64,000 bases of DNA from Riemerella anatipestifer (lineage in GTDB: Bacteria; Bacteroidota; Bacteroidia; Flavobacteriales; Weeksellaceae). Below are positions 35,883 to 44,889 of the stretch, one piece after another. Positions within the stretch are counted from its first letter, which is position 1, and each line of letters begins with the position of its first letter. The notes below the pieces were generated by a model. It did not search any database. It was not told where the DNA came from and saw nothing but the letters and a program-made list of their open reading frames with translations. The stretch lies in contig NZ_CP073239.1 in assembly GCF_009670965.2 (NCBI RefSeq), forward strand, positions 1,426,001 to 1,490,000, in the 5' to 3' direction. Made by a program: the position numbers and the translations under genes.

Positions 35883-37160
35883 TTATTTTAAATTATTTTC
35901 ATGTAGAAATGCACCAAAACTGTTCGGTTTACTCAATATTTTATTATTGCTATCTAATAGGAAATAAGATGGTGTAGCGTTGATATTGTAAGTATCTGTA
36001 TAGCTAGAGTTCCAACCTTTTAGTTCAGAATCGTTAATCCATGGGAGGTTTTTTACAGTCTCTTGATAAGACTCTGCATTGGTATCTAATGATAGACCTA
36101 TAACTTCTATATTATTGCTTTTTAATTTGTTATAATTTTCTAAAATTAAAGGCAATTCTGAAACGCAGTGAGGACACTCTGAAGACCAAAACAAGATGAG
36201 TTTTTTATTTGATTTAATGTCACTTAGTTTTTTTGATTTAGTATTTATTACACTTTTTGAGAAGGTGTAATCCTTAAAGGTACTCCCAACCATAGTGCTT
36301 TTCATTGCCTCCAGTCTGCCTTCTAAATTTTTGTTTATAGAACATTTTAAATTAGAGGCTTGTTGGTAATATTTATCCTTTTCAGCGTCTAGACCATAGG
36401 CATCAAATAGATTCAATAGTTCAGATAAAATAGTTTGCCCTCTAGGGGATTCTATATTTACTTTATCCAACAGAGCATCTGTTTGAGAAATAACTTGATT
36501 CCTAGGGACGGAAGAAATAAAGTTAATTAATGTAGATTTTAGTAAAGAGGAGGTTTCTAACAACTCTCCCGTATTAGCTAAGAAGTTGATATAATCATCA
36601 GTAGTTTTAGGGATTTCTCGATTGGTGTATTTTACATTATCCCAATAGTAGCTTATAAAAGGGTGATTAGAGTAGTCCTTAAGATCACTTTGTTCTAGCT
36701 TTTTTATTTCTAACTTTAGAGCTTCATTAAAAGGTGAGTTATCATTGTAAATATCTCTAATTTGTACCAATACAGGTAATACTTTCTCTTTTTTTTGTTT
36801 TTCTTTGATGAGATACTGCATGGTACTATTGGCTTCATCTAAGAAATTGATTTTGTTGATAGAACTGTTATCAGTATCCAGTTTTACATTTACATCTTTG
36901 TTTTCAGAAATAAAACTGAATGATTTGCCATTCTCAGGAAAATAGGCACGCATCATACCTATGTAATTATTAGGAATAGTATAACTCCATTTACCATTAG
37001 ATTTTTTAGCCTTTCCTGCTATATAATCTTTTGAACCGTTGAGGGTGTACAAAATAACCTCTTGATTACTGAAAGTATCAGGTGCTTCTATATTTATTTT
37101 AAATTGAGCAGAAGTCACTCCAAATAGAAATGACGTTCCTAATAAAATTGTTTTTTTCAT
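35883..37160 (-). CDS. TlpA-like thioredoxin-fold protein with long N-terminal domain
   Basis: A 425-residue exported protein. The ATG at 37160 gives the signal peptide MKKTILLGTSFLFGVTSAQ. A roughly 280-residue N-terminal region of unknown fold is followed by a thioredoxin domain with the redox motif CPHC (about residues 335-338, FWSSECPHCVSEL) and the cis-proline segment INATPSYFLLDS. Such proteins handle disulfides in the periplasm; Bacteroidota often carry many with a DUF4369-like N-domain. An ORF extending to 37184 adds an unlikely MSFFIFVL. A TATTTTTG element ends 5 nt upstream of the ATG. Confidence 0.88.
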   Translation of the reverse strand: MKKTILLGTSFLFGVTSAQFKINIEAPDTFSNQEVILYTLNGSKDYIAGKAKKSNGKWSYTIPNNYIGMMRAYFPENGKSFSFISENKDVNVKLDTDNSSINKINFLDEANSTMQYLIKEKQKKEKVLPVLVQIRDIYNDNSPFNEALKLEIKKLEQSDLKDYSNHPFISYYWDNVKYTNREIPKTTDDYINFLANTGELLETSSLLKSTLINFISSVPRNQVISQTDALLDKVNIESPRGQTILSELLNLFDAYGLDAEKDKYYQQASNLKCSINKNLEGRLEAMKSTMVGSTFKDYTFSKSVINTKSKKLSDIKSNKKLILFWSSECPHCVSELPLILENYNKLKSNNIEVIGLSLDTNAESYQETVKNLPWINDSELKGWNSSYTDTYNINATPSYFLLDSNNKILSKPNSFGAFLHENNLK

Positions 37161-37165
37161 AAGAA

Positions 37166-37173
37166 CAAAAATA
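37166..37173 (-). promoter_or_regulatory. -7 element (TATTTTTG) of the TlpA-like gene, close to the ATG
   Basis: An exact TAnnTTTG match on the minus strand, 5 nt before the ATG at 37160, and just downstream of the terminator stem of the preceding gene. Confidence 0.45.
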
Positions 37174-37176
37174 AAA

Positions 37177-37202
37177 AAACTCATAGAATTTTCTATGAGT
37201 TT
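37177..37202 (-). terminator. Terminator of the Gly/Pro mini-protein unit
   Basis: A 12-bp stem, AAACTCATAGAA (37177-37188) with TTCTATGAGTTT (37191-37202), and a 2-nt loop. Its 3' side on the minus strand runs into a T tract. Confidence 0.7.
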
Positions 37203-37209
37203 CTAGATA

Positions 37210-37467
37210 TTATAAACTTTTTAATTGTTTTTTTCTTAAGTAATAAGAAGTAACCAATATAAATCCTATTGCTAATAAAACAAGCTCTGTGGAATATAAA
37301 TCTATTGGAGTTTGTGGTGGAGCACCAGGACCAGCGACACCTCCACCGCCTGGTGCTCCTCCTGTTGGTGGAGCACCAGGGCCAGCAACACCAGCACCAA
37401 AAACTAAATCTGTATTAAGAAAAGCTATGATTAGAAATAATAATCTTAGTTTGATATTGTTGTACAT
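37210..37467 (-). CDS. Small exported Gly/Pro-repeat protein with C-terminal membrane anchor
   Basis: An 85-residue protein: signal peptide (about 1-24, ending VFGA), a low-complexity Gly/Pro region with GVAGPGAPP twice (about 26-34 and 43-51), a hydrophobic helix (LVLLAIGFILVTSYYL) and a basic tail RKKQLKSL. This tripartite end resembles, from memory, small Pro-rich flavobacterial proteins found after type IX cargo genes. Function unknown. It starts 6 nt after the stop of the type IX cargo gene and is clearly co-transcribed with it. Confidence 0.62.
   Translation of the reverse strand: MYNNIKLRLLFLIIAFLNTDLVFGAGVAGPGAPPTGGAPGGGGVAGPGAPPQTPIDLYSTELVLLAIGFILVTSYYLRKKQLKSL
37316..37392. repeat. 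Imperfect 26-bp direct repeat inside the Gly/Pro gene
   Basis: GGTGGAGCACCAGGACCAGC at 37316 and GGTGGAGCACCAGGGCCAGC at 37367; the 26-nt copies differ at two positions. They encode the two GVAGPGAPP units. The 51-bp period is a likely site of slippage length change. Confidence 0.8.
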
Positions 37468-37473
37468 AATCTA

Positions 37474-39411
37474 TTACTTTACTATTTTTTGAGAGAATTT
37501 TTGTCCATCTTTGGATATTGCTGTAACTACATAGGTTGCTTGTAGCTCAGGTAATTTAATTATAAAGTCAGAATCTGTTTTTACAGTTGGCTCTGATATA
37601 ATTAGCTTTCCACTTATATCATAAACTTTTACACTTGCCTGTGTCCAGTTAGAATCAAATATTAATCTATGAGCTTTAATGCTATTATCATATAACACTA
37701 CACAGTCGGAAGGCTTCTGGATATTAGATGTAGCCAAAGTTTTATTTTCAGGTTTTCCGTAGTACAGATTATAGTATTGCTGAGATACAGGATATTCTGC
37801 TCCTTGTTGCAAAGCAACTAAATTGCCTTCACCAGAACTGATGTAGAAACTTTCTCCATTAGAAAGAGTTTCTGTGTTTTTTGGAAGAAACTCAGTATTC
37901 TCTCTAATCTCAAATTTAACTTTCTTTATTTTATCACTATAGAGTCCTAGTAAAATATCTTTTCCTTTGTAATCAGTTTCGTTAGCTTCATTAATATATA
38001 ACCAATAAGCATTTGCTGCTTCTTGGTCATATCCACCTGCAGGGCTTTCCTCAAATGTTCCTATGACATCAGAAGAAGTTGCTGTAACTTGAGTAGATGA
38101 AGTAACTCCTGTTCCAGTACGAGCATTAGGGTAAACAGCATAATAAGTTCTTCCTATCTCATTACCTTCATTATCTAAAGCTATAACACCTAACTGTTTT
38201 ACAGAGTTAGAAGTACTAGCTGTTAAACTTTTGAAGCCATTATTTTGTACCCTTAAATTACCTGCATTTGTAGCTGATGACATAGTCCCCTCTCCTTGTT
38301 CAGTGTTAAGAACAGACGCTCTGTTGTCAAAAGTTCTAAGTGTTGCCAAATCAAGACTTCCTGTTTCTCCGTCTTTCATTTTGATAACGAAAGTTCCCAT
38401 AGGTCTTACAATAGCTAAATCAATATCTCCTACAATTACTCCTCCTCCTGTAAAAGAAATATACTTATATCCAGAATAACTTGTACCTGAAGTACTATTA
38501 TAAGCCACAGATTTAACCTCAACTCTAATAGCTTGAATTTTGCTTTGTAAATCAGTAGGTATCTTTGTTAAGTCTAAATTGGTTAAGAAAGGGTTTCCAA
38601 ATTGATAAATATTTCTACCATAGGTTCCTTCCCATGCAGTAGGATAGCTATAGAAAGAATCATACATATAGGTATTATATTTTTCTCTATAAATATTTAA
38701 ACCATTCCCTCCTGCTCCGAAGTTAATGCCATTACCTGCATTTTGTAATGAAACAGTGTGCATACTCGTAGCAGAAGCGAAAGGTGTGCCTGTTACTGTT
38801 CTTACGGAAGTAAAACTAGTACCATCAGCACCTAGCATATAATAAGCGGATCTATAATTTCCAGAGGTTGCATTCATGCCACTATTCTGACTTGATAAAT
38901 CCGTAACATGCTCAGATCTTACTAAAGTATTATTATATACTAAAATTTCATTCTTACTCCATCTTGAAGTAGAAAAGGTTTTTCCTAATCCTGAAGATAA
39001 ATCGTTAAAAACTTTATTCTCAAAAGGAAGAGCTAACTGTTGATAATGCCCGTTATCTGTAGTTTGGAATTCTTTCTTAACAACACCTGTTATATTACTT
39101 TGGCTGTCATTGTTTATCCATAGCTGTCCGTAGTTGCCATAAGGGTCACCAGTAACAGTAGGTGTATTTTGCTTTATTACAAAGCTACTACCCGTACTAT
39201 CATCAGTAAGAAGACCTCCTTTATCTATTTGTATATTACCTTGATTTTCTATTAATCCTGTATTTTTAACCTCTACAGTACCCCCATTGTACATTAATGT
39301 TCCGGGTTTTACATATAAATTCGCCGTTGCTGCTACATAAGTCAAGGATTGAGCTTTGATGGACATTAATCCTAGAGCTAACAACCCTGCAGAGAATACA
39401 CCTTTTTTCAT
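37474..39411 (-). CDS. Type IX secretion cargo protein with C-terminal sorting domain
   Basis: A 645-residue exported protein. The ATG at 39411 (MKKGVFSAGLLALGLMSIKAQ) gives a signal peptide. The first section has repeats such as VKPGTLMYNGGTVEVKNTG and IENQGNIQIDKGG, as in beta-helical adhesin-like proteins. The C-terminal about 70 residues (KVYDISGKLIISEP, ending YVVTAISKDGQKFSQKIVK) is a type A sorting domain read by the type IX machinery at the outer membrane. A TATCTTTG promoter at 39451-39458 lies 40 nt upstream of this ATG, which excludes the longer ORF to 39453. The function of the mature part is unknown. Confidence 0.85.
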   Translation of the reverse strand: MKKGVFSAGLLALGLMSIKAQSLTYVAATANLYVKPGTLMYNGGTVEVKNTGLIENQGNIQIDKGGLLTDDSTGSSFVIKQNTPTVTGDPYGNYGQLWINNDSQSNITGVVKKEFQTTDNGHYQQLALPFENKVFNDLSSGLGKTFSTSRWSKNEILVYNNTLVRSEHVTDLSSQNSGMNATSGNYRSAYYMLGADGTSFTSVRTVTGTPFASATSMHTVSLQNAGNGINFGAGGNGLNIYREKYNTYMYDSFYSYPTAWEGTYGRNIYQFGNPFLTNLDLTKIPTDLQSKIQAIRVEVKSVAYNSTSGTSYSGYKYISFTGGGVIVGDIDLAIVRPMGTFVIKMKDGETGSLDLATLRTFDNRASVLNTEQGEGTMSSATNAGNLRVQNNGFKSLTASTSNSVKQLGVIALDNEGNEIGRTYYAVYPNARTGTGVTSSTQVTATSSDVIGTFEESPAGGYDQEAANAYWLYINEANETDYKGKDILLGLYSDKIKKVKFEIRENTEFLPKNTETLSNGESFYISSGEGNLVALQQGAEYPVSQQYYNLYYGKPENKTLATSNIQKPSDCVVLYDNSIKAHRLIFDSNWTQASVKVYDISGKLIISEPTVKTDSDFIIKLPELQATYVVTAISKDGQKFSQKIVK

Positions 39412-39450
39412 ATATGAGTTTTTTATTATAATATTGTACAAATAACCAAG

Positions 39451-39458
39451 CAAAGATA
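39451..39458 (-). promoter_or_regulatory. -7 element (TATCTTTG) of the type IX cargo gene
   Basis: An exact TAnnTTTG match on the minus strand, about 40 nt before the ATG at 39411. Confidence 0.55.
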
Positions 39459-39483
39459 TAAAAATATTATTACAATCAATAGA

Positions 39484-40653
39484 TTACTGCAATAATATTT
39501 TACTATCAATGGAATCTACATTAAACATGTAGTCTTCTAAAACCTTTTCTGTAGTACCTCTGAGCCCTCTTGCACCTAATCCTTTTTCAAAAGTTTCATC
39601 TACAATTTTCTCTAGGGCTTCGTCTGTGAATTCTAAATCTACACCGTCCATCTTGAAAAGAGCTTTGAATTGATTAACAATAGAGTTTTTTGGCTCTTTC
39701 ATTATTCTTACCATGGTCTCTTTGGTTAGTTGGTCTAAATAAGTAATTACAGGGAATCTACCTAAAAGTTCTGGAATTAATCCGAACTTTCTCAAATCCG
39801 TTGAGTTTACTTGTGGCAATATCTGTGCCAAATCTTTTTCGGAGTCTAATTTTTCTTTACTAAATCCTATGGCTTGCTTGTTTAGTCTCCTTTCTATAAT
39901 TTCTTTTATACCATCAAAAGCCCCTCCTGCAATAAATAGAATATTCTGAGTGTTTACCTGTATGTATTTTTGATCAGGATGTTTTCTTCCTCCTTGAGGC
40001 GGTACATTTACGATGCTTCCCTCTAATAATTTTAATAAACCCTGCTGTACACCTTCTCCTGATACATCTCTTGTGATGCTTGGATTGTCTGATTTTCTCG
40101 CTATTTTATCTATTTCATCTATGAATACAATGCCTTTTTCGGCTTTTTCTACATCGTAATCTGCGACCATAAGAAGTCTAGACAAAATACTTTCTACATC
40201 TTCGCCTACATAACCAGCTTCGGTAAGTATTGTGGCATCTACAATGCAAAAAGGTACATTGAGTTCTCTAGCGATAGTCTTTGCTAAAAGGGTTTTTCCT
40301 GTGCCTGTTTCACCTATCATGATGATGTTGGATTTTTCTATCTCAACATCATTGTCTTTTTTTGTTGAAGAGTGTAGGAGTCTTTTATAATGGTTATAGA
40401 CTGCGATGGAAAGTTGTTTTTTAGCTTGGTCTTGTCCGATGACATATTCGTCTAGAGTTTTTTTAATTTCTCTAGGTTTCTTTAGTTCGGAGAGGGTATT
40501 TACGGGAGAAAATTCTTCTTTCTGGATATTGTCTTTAACAAATGCGTGAGCCTGTTCTATACAATGTTCGCAGATGAGTCCGTTTTGTCCCGAAACTAGC
40601 ATTTGAACTTCTTTACGATGTCTTCCGCAAAAAGAACACTGGTTATTATTCAT
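39484..40653 (-). CDS. clpX: ClpX, ATPase subunit of the ClpXP protease
   Basis: A 389-residue AAA+ unfoldase. The N-terminal zinc-binding domain has C6, C9, C28 and C31 (CSFCG, CEHC). Walker A is GETGTGKT (about 113-120), Walker B FIDEIDK, and the arginine-bearing [20 protein letters not shown] closes the AAA+ module. It is at the short end for the family: it ends soon after VLEDYMF with [10 protein letters not shown]. It is last of a greA-HIT-clpX run on the minus strand (37 nt after the HIT gene). clpP is not in the window. Confidence 0.95.
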   Translation of the reverse strand: MNNNQCSFCGRHRKEVQMLVSGQNGLICEHCIEQAHAFVKDNIQKEEFSPVNTLSELKKPREIKKTLDEYVIGQDQAKKQLSIAVYNHYKRLLHSSTKKDNDVEIEKSNIIMIGETGTGKTLLAKTIARELNVPFCIVDATILTEAGYVGEDVESILSRLLMVADYDVEKAEKGIVFIDEIDKIARKSDNPSITRDVSGEGVQQGLLKLLEGSIVNVPPQGGRKHPDQKYIQVNTQNILFIAGGAFDGIKEIIERRLNKQAIGFSKEKLDSEKDLAQILPQVNSTDLRKFGLIPELLGRFPVITYLDQLTKETMVRIMKEPKNSIVNQFKALFKMDGVDLEFTDEALEKIVDETFEKGLGARGLRGTTEKVLEDYMFNVDSIDSKILLQ

Positions 40654-40690
40654 ATTTTAGTGTTGAATGAGTAGGTGAATGAGTGATAAT

Positions 40691-41077
40691 TTATTTTAAA
40701 ATTTTTTGCTGTATTTCTTTGAAATCTTCTGCTGAAAATTTCACTCTCTCTTTCTTAAAATTAAGGTCTTCTATCTTGTTGATAGGTACTAAGTGAATGT
40801 GAGCGTGAGGTACTTCTAGTCCGATAACTGCTATGCTCACTCTTTCACAAGGAATGTTTTTCTCAATTTTTTTAGCTACTTGTTGTGCAAATGCCCAAAG
40901 ATTTTTAAACTCCTCCGTATCTAAATCAAAAATAAGGTCAACTTCCTTTTTGGGAATTACCAAAGTGTGTCCTTCAGCTAAAGGCATTACATCTAGAAAG
41001 GCTAAATGGTTTTCGTCCTCTGCTATTTTATACGCAGGGATTTCTCCGTTGATGATTTTGGTGAAAATAGAAGCCAT
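40691..41077 (-). CDS. HIT-family nucleotide-binding hydrolase
   Basis: A 128-residue protein with the histidine triad HxHxH at PHAHIHLVP (about 100-108). The N-terminal IFTKIINGEIPAYKI and VIPKKEVDLIFDL match HIT proteins of the HinT type, which hydrolyse AMP conjugates. It lies 18 nt after greA and 37 nt before clpX on the same strand. Confidence 0.95.
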   Translation of the reverse strand: MASIFTKIINGEIPAYKIAEDENHLAFLDVMPLAEGHTLVIPKKEVDLIFDLDTEEFKNLWAFAQQVAKKIEKNIPCERVSIAVIGLEVPHAHIHLVPINKIEDLNFKKERVKFSAEDFKEIQQKILK

Positions 41078-41095
41078 AACTATTAAATTTTAAAA

Positions 41096-41563
41096 TTATA
41101 GAGAAATATCTAAGACTTCAAACGTCAGTTGGTTGCCATTAGGTAAGGTAATTTCGGCTGTTTCACCCACTTTTTTACCTAACAAACCTTTAGCGATAGG
41201 CGTGTTTACAGAGATTTTCCCTGACTTTAAATCGCTTTCGTTATCTGGAACCAGTGTGAATACTTGCTCTTTTTTCGTTACTTTATTAAATAGCTTTACA
41301 GTAGTCAATATAGAAACTTTAGAAATGTCTAGTTGACTTTCATCTATAACTTTAGAAGTAGCTATTAAATCTTTTAGTTTAGAAATTTTCATTTCTAAAA
41401 GTCCTTGAGCCTCCTTAGCAGCATCGTATTCAGCATTTTCAGAAAGGTCACCTTTATCTCTAGCTTCGGCTATTTGTTGAGTTATTTTTGGTCTTTCTAC
41501 GCTTTCTAGTTGCTCTAGTTCGGCTTTCATTTTCTCTAAGCCTTCTTTCGTTACATATGCCAT
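41096..41563 (-). CDS. greA: Transcription elongation factor GreA
   Basis: A 155-residue RNA polymerase secondary-channel factor that rescues backtracked complexes. The N-terminal coiled coil has the tip acidic pair in ARDKGDLSENAEYDAAK (about 33-49), and the C-terminal FKBP-like domain ends with GNQLTFEVLDISL. It is first of the greA-HIT-clpX operon. A TATATTTG element at 41642-41649 on the minus strand gives a leader of about 75 nt with a small GC hairpin. Confidence 0.95.
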   Translation of the reverse strand: MAYVTKEGLEKMKAELEQLESVERPKITQQIAEARDKGDLSENAEYDAAKEAQGLLEMKISKLKDLIATSKVIDESQLDISKVSILTTVKLFNKVTKKEQVFTLVPDNESDLKSGKISVNTPIAKGLLGKKVGETAEITLPNGNQLTFEVLDISL

Positions 41564-41641
41564 AATTTCGTTAATTTAGCGTTAGTATAAAAAAATAATC
41601 CGACATTTGCCGGACAATGTTTTGTGTTTAATAATTTGGTG

Positions 41642-41649
41642 CAAATATA
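41642..41649 (-). promoter_or_regulatory. -7 element (TATATTTG) of greA
   Basis: An exact TAnnTTTG match on the minus strand. It leaves a leader of about 75 nt containing the weak hairpin TCCG...CGGA near 41600-41615. Confidence 0.4.
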
Positions 41650-41664
41650 TAAATTTTATTTTAA

Positions 41665-42129
41665 ATGAAAAGAACTTTTTGGGGATTATTGGTTTTAAAA
41701 ATATTAGTAATCAGTAGTTTAGTTTTTACTAATTCGTGTAAAAATAGAGAAGAAACGGTATCTTGTTTTCCTAATACAATGATTAATGTTACTCTTAACC
41801 TGAATTTACCTTTGTATCAAAAGCTAATGAATGTTGGCGGTTGGATTTATGTAAATGAGCAAAACTCGGGTACTAGAGGATTGATTGTGGTAAGAACAGG
41901 AACTGCTACATTTAAGGCGTATGATAGAAATGCTCCACATATTTGCCCAGCATCTGATACTACATTAGAAGTTAAAGATGATATTAAAATAGTTTGCCCT
42001 AAAGATGGAGCAGAATGGTATCTTTTAGCTTCCTTATCTGGACAACCTACTAAAGTTTCGCAAGTTCCGCCTAAGACTTATTTCACTTATTATGATACTG
42101 TATCTAATGTTTTAACTATAAGAAATTAA
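41665..42129 (+). CDS. Lipoprotein with degenerate Rieske-like domain
   Basis: A 154-residue putative lipoprotein: signal peptide ending SLVFTNSC (C25), then NVTLNLNLPLYQKL, GLIVVRTG and FKAYDRNAPHICPAS, a pattern seen in flavobacterial Rieske-fold proteins. The second cluster motif, expected as CPxHG, reads CPKDGAEW, and the first lacks a histidine, so the iron-sulfur ligands are incomplete. It probably does not bind a 2Fe-2S cluster. It is followed 5 nt later by dtd. Function unknown. Confidence 0.6.
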   Translation: MKRTFWGLLVLKILVISSLVFTNSCKNREETVSCFPNTMINVTLNLNLPLYQKLMNVGGWIYVNEQNSGTRGLIVVRTGTATFKAYDRNAPHICPASDTTLEVKDDIKIVCPKDGAEWYLLASLSGQPTKVSQVPPKTYFTYYDTVSNVLTIRN

Positions 42130-42134
42130 CACAA

Positions 42135-42581
42135 ATGAAAGTAGTTGTACAAAGAGTTTCCTCTGCTTCTGTAGTGGTAGAAGGAGTGGAGGTGTCAAAA
42201 ATAAACAAAGGATACTTATTATTAGTAGGCGTGGAAGAAACTGATGAAGAGGCTGATGCGGATTGGCTTGTAAAAAAGATAGTTAACCTTAGAATTTTTA
42301 GTGATGATGAGGGGAAAATGAATTTATCTATAAAAGAGGTTAGTGGAGAGGTGCTTTGTGTGAGCCAATTTACACTTATGGCGGACTATAAAAAAGGGAA
42401 TAGGCCTTCTTTTATTACTGCAGCTAGACCAGATTTGGCGGTTCCTATGTTTGAATATTTTAAATCAGAAATGGCTAAATATGGCGTTACTGTTAGTTCT
42501 GGCATTTTCGGGGCGGATATGAAAGTGGGCTTAACTAATGATGGTCCAGTAACTATAATTATGGACTCTAAAATAAGATAG
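42135..42581 (+). CDS. dtd: D-aminoacyl-tRNA deacylase
   Basis: A 148-residue enzyme that removes D-amino acids from tRNA. Family motifs SQFTLMADYKKGNRPSF (with the catalytic serine-glutamine region) and TNDGPVTI (the cis Gly-Pro) are present. The length is standard. It is 5 nt after the Rieske-like gene, with a terminator close behind. Confidence 0.95.
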   Translation: MKVVVQRVSSASVVVEGVEVSKINKGYLLLVGVEETDEEADADWLVKKIVNLRIFSDDEGKMNLSIKEVSGEVLCVSQFTLMADYKKGNRPSFITAARPDLAVPMFEYFKSEMAKYGVTVSSGIFGADMKVGLTNDGPVTIIMDSKIR

Positions 42582-42599
42582 CGGTTTCTAGAAATAATG

Positions 42600-42638
42600 A
42601 AAAACGAGCGGATACACTTATGTATTTCGCTCGTTTTT
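42600..42638 (+). terminator. Terminator between dtd and sppA
   Basis: AAAAACGAGCG (42600-42610) with CGCTCGTTTTT (42628-42638), an 11-bp stem with a 17-nt loop between convergent genes. Confidence 0.75.
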
Positions 42639-42663
42639 GTTATATATTGATGCTATTAGTTTT

Positions 42664-44418
42664 TTAGAAAGCTATTTTTACTGGGGACTGCATCATTACT
42701 TTAGAATTATTTTTCTTGAAGTTGTTGATGGTTTCATAAATATAGTATTGCTCGCTTCCCATTTTTTGTTTCATAAAATAAGTGGAGATGCTCTCTTCAT
42801 CCATACCTTTAAAAAATTCTTCTAAAGGATTTATTTCTGAAGGATAAGAAACTATGTTATAATTTTTTACCTTTGATTGTTTAACAGCAAAGTTAATGGC
42901 ATCATTTAGGCTTCCTAGTTCATCTACTAGCCCTAGCTCTTTTGCTTTTTTACCAGACCAAACTCTACCACCTGCGATTTCGTCCACTTGCTCGAAAGTT
43001 TTATTTCTGTTTTTAGTTACGAAATAGACGAATCTCTTGTAAGTTTGTTCCACACTATTTTGAAGCATGTTTTTGGTGCCATCGGTAATACCGCTTATAG
43101 GAGACATCATTTGTGAGTTGGCGTTTGTGGAAACCACATCAGAGCGAATTCCGTTTTTGTTAGCCAAATTTTTAAAGTCAGGTATCATACCAAATACACC
43201 AATAGACCCCGTAATAGTGTTGGGTTCTGAATAGATTTTGTCTCCAGCCATTGCGATATAATAACCTCCAGAGGCAGCATAATCTCCAAAGGAAACAACG
43301 AGAGGTTTTTTAAGTTTAAGCTGTTGTAGTTCAAATAGTATTTGGTCAGAAGCATTGGCACTTCCTCCAGGAGAGTTGATTCTTAAAACTACTGCTTTGA
43401 TGTCATCATCATCTTTTAAATCTCTGATGTACTCTATGTATTTTTCGTCAGAAATATTGGTAACTTCATCACCATTGATAATGTTTCCTGAAGCATATAA
43501 AACTGCAATTTTTTCACTAGATTTGCTTTCGTCTTTGATGGATTTAATGTATTTTCTTATAGATACTTTATTAAGTTTCTTATCTGTGTCTATACCTATT
43601 TTTTGTTTTAATAATAGTTCATATTCTCCTTTTTGCATTAGCTTATCTACCAAACCATATTTCAAACTAAAATCAGGTATCATTCCGTAAAGACCATCTG
43701 TAATGGATTGGAAGTTTTCTATGTTAATTTTTCTAGATGAAGCAATTTTGTTAGAAACTCTACCCCATAAATCGGAAAGTAGGGTGCTTAGTTGTTCTTT
43801 ATTTTCAGGAGAAATGTCATTTCTTAAAAAAGGTTCTACAGCGGCTTTATATTTGCCGTGTCTTATAACATTGATGCCGATGCCGTATTGCTCAGCAAAA
43901 TCTTTTAAAAATACCACTTCTGATGCCATACCCTTAAGTTCTATTCCTCCTGCGGGGTTGAGGTAGAACTTATCTGCAACAGAACCTAAAAAATAGGATG
44001 GTTGAGAAACTGAATTGCCGTAAGAATACACGAATTTTCCACTTTTTTTGAAATCTTCTATGGCGTTTCTTATGCTTTCAATTTGAGTGATACCTGCGTT
44101 GATGTTATCATTTTCTATGCTAATACCTTTAATATTGTCGTCCGTTTTAGCTTTCTCTATAGCTCTGATAATATCGTATAGAGCAACATCTCGTACTTGG
44201 TTTTTAAAATCAAAAACATTTAGGTCTTTTTCAGTTTCGCTTTCGATGATTCTTAATTTAGAATCTAGTGTTAATATTGAATTACTTTTAATTTTTACAT
44301 TATCTTTGTCTCCAATAGCGCTGCCAATTATAGCAATAATAATGAAACCAAAGAAAATAAAAAAAACGATGGTTATAGCCGTGATATTGGCTAATACACT
44401 TTTAATAAAACTACGCAT
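42664..44418 (-). CDS. sppA: Signal peptide peptidase SppA (67K type)
   Basis: A 584-residue membrane serine protease with tandem SppA domains. An N-terminal transmembrane helix (about 9-32) is followed by an N-domain with the general-base lysine expected near HGKYKAAVEPF, and a C-domain with the nucleophile in SFGDYAASGGYYIAMAGD and the later TGSIGVFG. It degrades cleaved signal peptides in the membrane. The ATG at 44418 (MRSFIKSVL) is preferred over a TTG at 44448 that overlaps folK. The folK ATG is 21 nt away on the other strand. Confidence 0.93.
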   Translation of the reverse strand: MRSFIKSVLANITAITIVFFIFFGFIIIAIIGSAIGDKDNVKIKSNSILTLDSKLRIIESETEKDLNVFDFKNQVRDVALYDIIRAIEKAKTDDNIKGISIENDNINAGITQIESIRNAIEDFKKSGKFVYSYGNSVSQPSYFLGSVADKFYLNPAGGIELKGMASEVVFLKDFAEQYGIGINVIRHGKYKAAVEPFLRNDISPENKEQLSTLLSDLWGRVSNKIASSRKINIENFQSITDGLYGMIPDFSLKYGLVDKLMQKGEYELLLKQKIGIDTDKKLNKVSIRKYIKSIKDESKSSEKIAVLYASGNIINGDEVTNISDEKYIEYIRDLKDDDDIKAVVLRINSPGGSANASDQILFELQQLKLKKPLVVSFGDYAASGGYYIAMAGDKIYSEPNTITGSIGVFGMIPDFKNLANKNGIRSDVVSTNANSQMMSPISGITDGTKNMLQNSVEQTYKRFVYFVTKNRNKTFEQVDEIAGGRVWSGKKAKELGLVDELGSLNDAINFAVKQSKVKNYNIVSYPSEINPLEEFFKGMDEESISTYFMKQKMGSEQYYIYETINNFKKNNSKVMMQSPVKIAF

Positions 44419-44426
44419 ACTGTAAA

Positions 44427-44434
44427 TAATTTTG
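44427..44434 (+). promoter_or_regulatory. -7 element (TAATTTTG) of folK, close to the ATG
   Basis: An exact TAnnTTTG match within the 21-nt gap between sppA and folK, 5 nt before the folK ATG. The sppA promoter must lie inside folK; TTTCTTTG at 44445-44452 on the minus strand is a one-mismatch candidate. Confidence 0.45.
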
Positions 44435-44439
44435 TTAAT

Positions 44440-44865
44440 ATGTCGCAAAGAAAGGTTATTTTGTTACTAGGAAGCAATATAAAAAATCCTAAAAAAAATA
44501 TAGAAGAGGCTATTTCGTTGATAGAGAAAAGACTAGGGGAAATAATAAAAAAGAGTCAAATGTTAGAAACAGAGCCTGTAGAATTTGCTAGTTCTAATAT
44601 ATTTTGTAATATTGCAGTCTTATTAGAAACACAAATTTCACCTATTCAGATTTTAACTGAAGTGAAAAGTATAGAAAAAGCTATGGGGAGGATTAGTGAT
44701 TCTAAAGAGTTAGGAGGATATGAAGATAGAGTAATAGATATTGATGTGGTGAGTATTGGTAATATCACCTACAAGTCAAGAAGACTGGATATACCTCATT
44801 ATAAACATGTTCACGAACGTGACTTTTCTCAAGTGCTGTTGAGAGAAATAGGAATCACAAAGTGA
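44440..44865 (+). CDS. folK: 2-amino-4-hydroxy-6-hydroxymethyldihydropteridine diphosphokinase
   Basis: A 141-residue folate-pathway kinase. LLLGSNIKNPKKNIEEA at the N-terminus, FCNIAVLLET in the middle and RVIDIDVVSIG with the metal-binding aspartates are HPPK hallmarks; DIPHYKHVHERDF closes the active site. The length (about 140) is slightly short of E. coli (159). It is monocistronic here and divergent from sppA. Its neighbours are not folate genes. Confidence 0.93.
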   Translation: MSQRKVILLLGSNIKNPKKNIEEAISLIEKRLGEIIKKSQMLETEPVEFASSNIFCNIAVLLETQISPIQILTEVKSIEKAMGRISDSKELGGYEDRVIDIDVVSIGNITYKSRRLDIPHYKHVHERDFSQVLLREIGITK

Positions 44866-44889
44866 AACAAAAAGAGAAAAAATATATAT

